Positions 62,395 through 64,000 of a stretch of DNA of 64,000 nucleotides are shown here, piece by piece. The position numbers and the translations under genes were made by a program. The stretch spans positions 1 to 64,000 of the forward strand of contig JAGFIT010000015.1 in assembly GCA_024103385.1 (NCBI GenBank), in the 5' to 3' direction. Source of the stretch: Vicingus serpentipes. Its GTDB lineage: Bacteria; Bacteroidota; Bacteroidia; Flavobacteriales_E; Vicingaceae. Each line of letters begins with the position of its first letter. Positions within the stretch are counted from its first letter, which is position 1. Under the pieces are notes generated by a model, which saw only the letters and a program-made list of their open reading frames with translations, was not told where the DNA came from and ran no database searches.

Positions 62395-64000
62395 TTAGTC
62401 TTTTAGTAGTGTAATGAAACTGTTGTGTGTAGTTTCGTCATGTAAAGTAAGGATGTAGTAGTACGTTCCACTAGGTACTGCTTTACCTCCTTTTGTGGTT
62501 CCATCCCACCAGTTATTTCTATAATCATCACTTTCAAACATTACAATTCCCCATCTATCATAAATTACAATTTTGGAGTTAGGTCTTAATCCTTTAATAA
62601 CAAAGAAATCATTGGATCCATCTCCATTAGGAGTAAATACATTTGGAATTAACAATGGATGATAATAAGTTACATCTTGGCAAGTAGTACGATCACAATC
62701 ATTAATGTCGTACACTGTTAAACAGATTGTGTAGGTACCGGCATCGTTGTATGTGATTGTAGGGTTTTGAATAGAATCAACTCGTCCATCAGCGAAATCC
62801 CAGAACCATTTTACAACACCACCAGTAGATTGGTCGGTTAAAACAATTTTTTGACCTGTTAACATTTCTCCTATTGGACTTATTGAGAAATCAGCAAGAG
62901 GACCATCAATACTTACGTTTACAATGTCTGAATCTGTACATCCACTTCCATTAGTAACCGTTAAGGTGTATGTTCTATTAGCTGTAGGGGTACAGGTAGG
63001 ATTTTGTAAAGTGGAGTCATTTAAATCAGTGCTTGGTGACCAACTATAAGTTCCGCCACCACTACCTTGTAAATTAACAGTATTTCCAATACATGTAAAA
63101 ATATCACTTCCTGCATCAGCTAAAGGTGTTGGATTAACAGTATATGTAACTATAGCTGTATCTTGACAACCAGTAACATTATCTACCACTAACACATAAA
63201 ATACTTGAGCATTGGTAACAGTTGTATTAGTAGGGCTAGGAACAACTATTGTTAAGCCAGGATCTGAAAACCAAGAATAAGTAACAGCTCCACCGTTAAT
63301 ACCAGATTCATTATTTGTTAGGTCAACTCCTGAAGCAATACCCCCTCCTTGTGTGTCTTCACATAATGCTGCTGGGGTTTGATCTATAGCTGTTGGTATA
63401 GAATTAACAACTACGGTAACAGTAGTTGAATCTTTTTTTCCAAGGCCGTCTGTGACAACAACTTGATAAGTAGTGGTAACAGTTGGAAAGGCTAATGTAT
63501 TAGAATCATTAGGTGTAGCTAGTGTTGATACATTGTTCCATACATATGTGTAAGGAGGTGTTCCGCTAGTACTGGTAGCACTTAGTAGTGTCGTATCTCC
63601 TAAACAGATACTATCTGGAGAAGCAGTAGCAGTTACTTGTAAACACAAAATAACAGGTATATAAGCACTTAAGGTGTCAAAGCAAAAATTAGCATCAAAT
63701 ACTGCTACTCTGTATGTGGTATCAGGACCCAATCCTGATATATCTTCAATCGTATCACCATTGCTCCATGTGTAAATAAATGGCCCTGTTCCTCCTATAA
63801 CTGTAAGATCAATACTGGCATCATTATTACATGTTCCTAAATCAATTAATGTGTCTAAACTTAACGCAGGGAAGCTACCAATAACTACTGATCCATTTGT
63901 TGTACAACCATTAGCATCAGTAACAGTTACATTACATGTAGACCCTGAAGATAATCCACTAATATTTTGAGTAGTATCAGCAACACAGTCCCAAGCATAA
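62395..64000 (-). CDS. Secreted SprB-repeat/Ig/PKD protein with type B C-terminal sorting domain, 5' partial
   Basis: The frame stays open to the right edge (bases 63733-64000 also code), so the N-terminus lies outside. About 535 residues are visible. SprB-type repeats (TWSNGDTIEDISGLGPDTTY and an earlier NISGLSSGSTCNVTVTD) come first, then Ig-like repeats (SICLGDTTLLSAT, TCIGNTVNLQGSG) and a PKD domain (WFWDFADGR). The CHU_C/type B domain closes the protein: IPNVFTPNGDGSNDFF, IYDRWGIVMFES, WWDGTTKGGKAVPSGTYYY. It is predicted to be exported by the type IX system and kept at the cell surface. It resembles the protein at the left edge in plan but not in repeat type. Confidence 0.9.
   Translation of the reverse strand, partial: YAWDCVADTTQNISGLSSGSTCNVTVTDANGCTTNGSVVIGSFPALSLDTLIDLGTCNNDASIDLTVIGGTGPFIYTWSNGDTIEDISGLGPDTTYRVAVFDANFCFDTLSAYIPVILCLQVTATASPDSICLGDTTLLSATSTSGTPPYTYVWNNVSTLATPNDSNTLAFPTVTTTYQVVVTDGLGKKDSTTVTVVVNSIPTAIDQTPAALCEDTQGGGIASGVDLTNNESGINGGAVTYSWFSDPGLTIVVPSPTNTTVTNAQVFYVLVVDNVTGCQDTAIVTYTVNPTPLADAGSDIFTCIGNTVNLQGSGGGTYSWSPSTDLNDSTLQNPTCTPTANRTYTLTVTNGSGCTDSDIVNVSIDGPLADFSISPIGEMLTGQKIVLTDQSTGGVVKWFWDFADGRVDSIQNPTITYNDAGTYTICLTVYDINDCDRTTCQDVTYYHPLLIPNVFTPNGDGSNDFFVIKGLRPNSKIVIYDRWGIVMFESDDYRNNWWDGTTKGGKAVPSGTYYYILTLHDETTHNSFITLLKD

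Noticed and set aside
1-64000. CRISPR arrays, tRNA/rRNA genes, transposases, prophage or defence islands
   Set aside because: None seen: no regular spacer repeats, no tRNA cloverleaf with CCA region in the short gaps, and all larger frames are assigned to housekeeping or surface functions.

Overview
The window looks like a chromosomal segment of a Bacteroidota bacterium, most likely an aerobic member of Flavobacteriales. The signs are A+T-rich DNA, the T9SS translocon protein SprA, two proteins with gliding-motility-type (type B) C-terminal sorting domains, an alternative complex III operon next to a caa3/aa3-like oxidase operon, DUF4296 and DUF4412 proteins, and repeated TAnnTTTG promoter elements with mostly no Shine-Dalgarno sequence. 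No closer assignment is possible by reading alone. I saw no tRNA, rRNA, CRISPR array, insertion sequence or prophage. Coding density is very high and no stretch above 300 bases lacks a gene.

Layout. 1-2300: the 3' part of a large secreted Ig-like/PKD-repeat protein. 2384-8623: gap (GAPDH), aroA-aroB on the other strand, proline dehydrogenase and apolipoprotein N-acyltransferase. 8626-15799 (minus): two small lipoproteins and a 2037-residue alpha-2-macroglobulin-like lipoprotein. 15928-27813 (minus): maeB-ruvA-sprA-gcvH-vanZ-tonB. 27923-29849 (plus): sirtuin, beta-barrel protein and ubiX, the last carrying an in-frame palindromic element. 29923-33440 (minus): queG, a TonB_C-like/TPR protein, ruvB and a beta-barrel protein.

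33443-48613 (minus) is a respiratory island. ActA-F (alternative complex III) oxidises menaquinol and feeds electrons to the oxidase encoded by coxB-coxA, two subunit III-like genes and a subunit IV. SCO1 and a small membrane protein lie downstream. Between the two operons sits an FNR-like regulator with four cysteines arranged as in an oxygen-sensing [4Fe-4S] protein.

48845-64000: SPOR-domain protein; rimP-nusA-infB, with an intrinsic terminator inside its presumed leader; a LolA-like carrier; FtsK; two related DUF4412-like proteins; arginase, argS and an alpha/beta hydrolase; and the 3' part of a second type B sorted surface protein running off the right edge.

Most genes are ordinary housekeeping genes. 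The observations most worth following are the palindrome inserted in ubiX, the promoter-terminator-rimP arrangement, the regulator between the two respiratory operons, the six-haem ActA, the queG gene without a normal start codon, and a sirtuin that lacks half of its zinc ligands.
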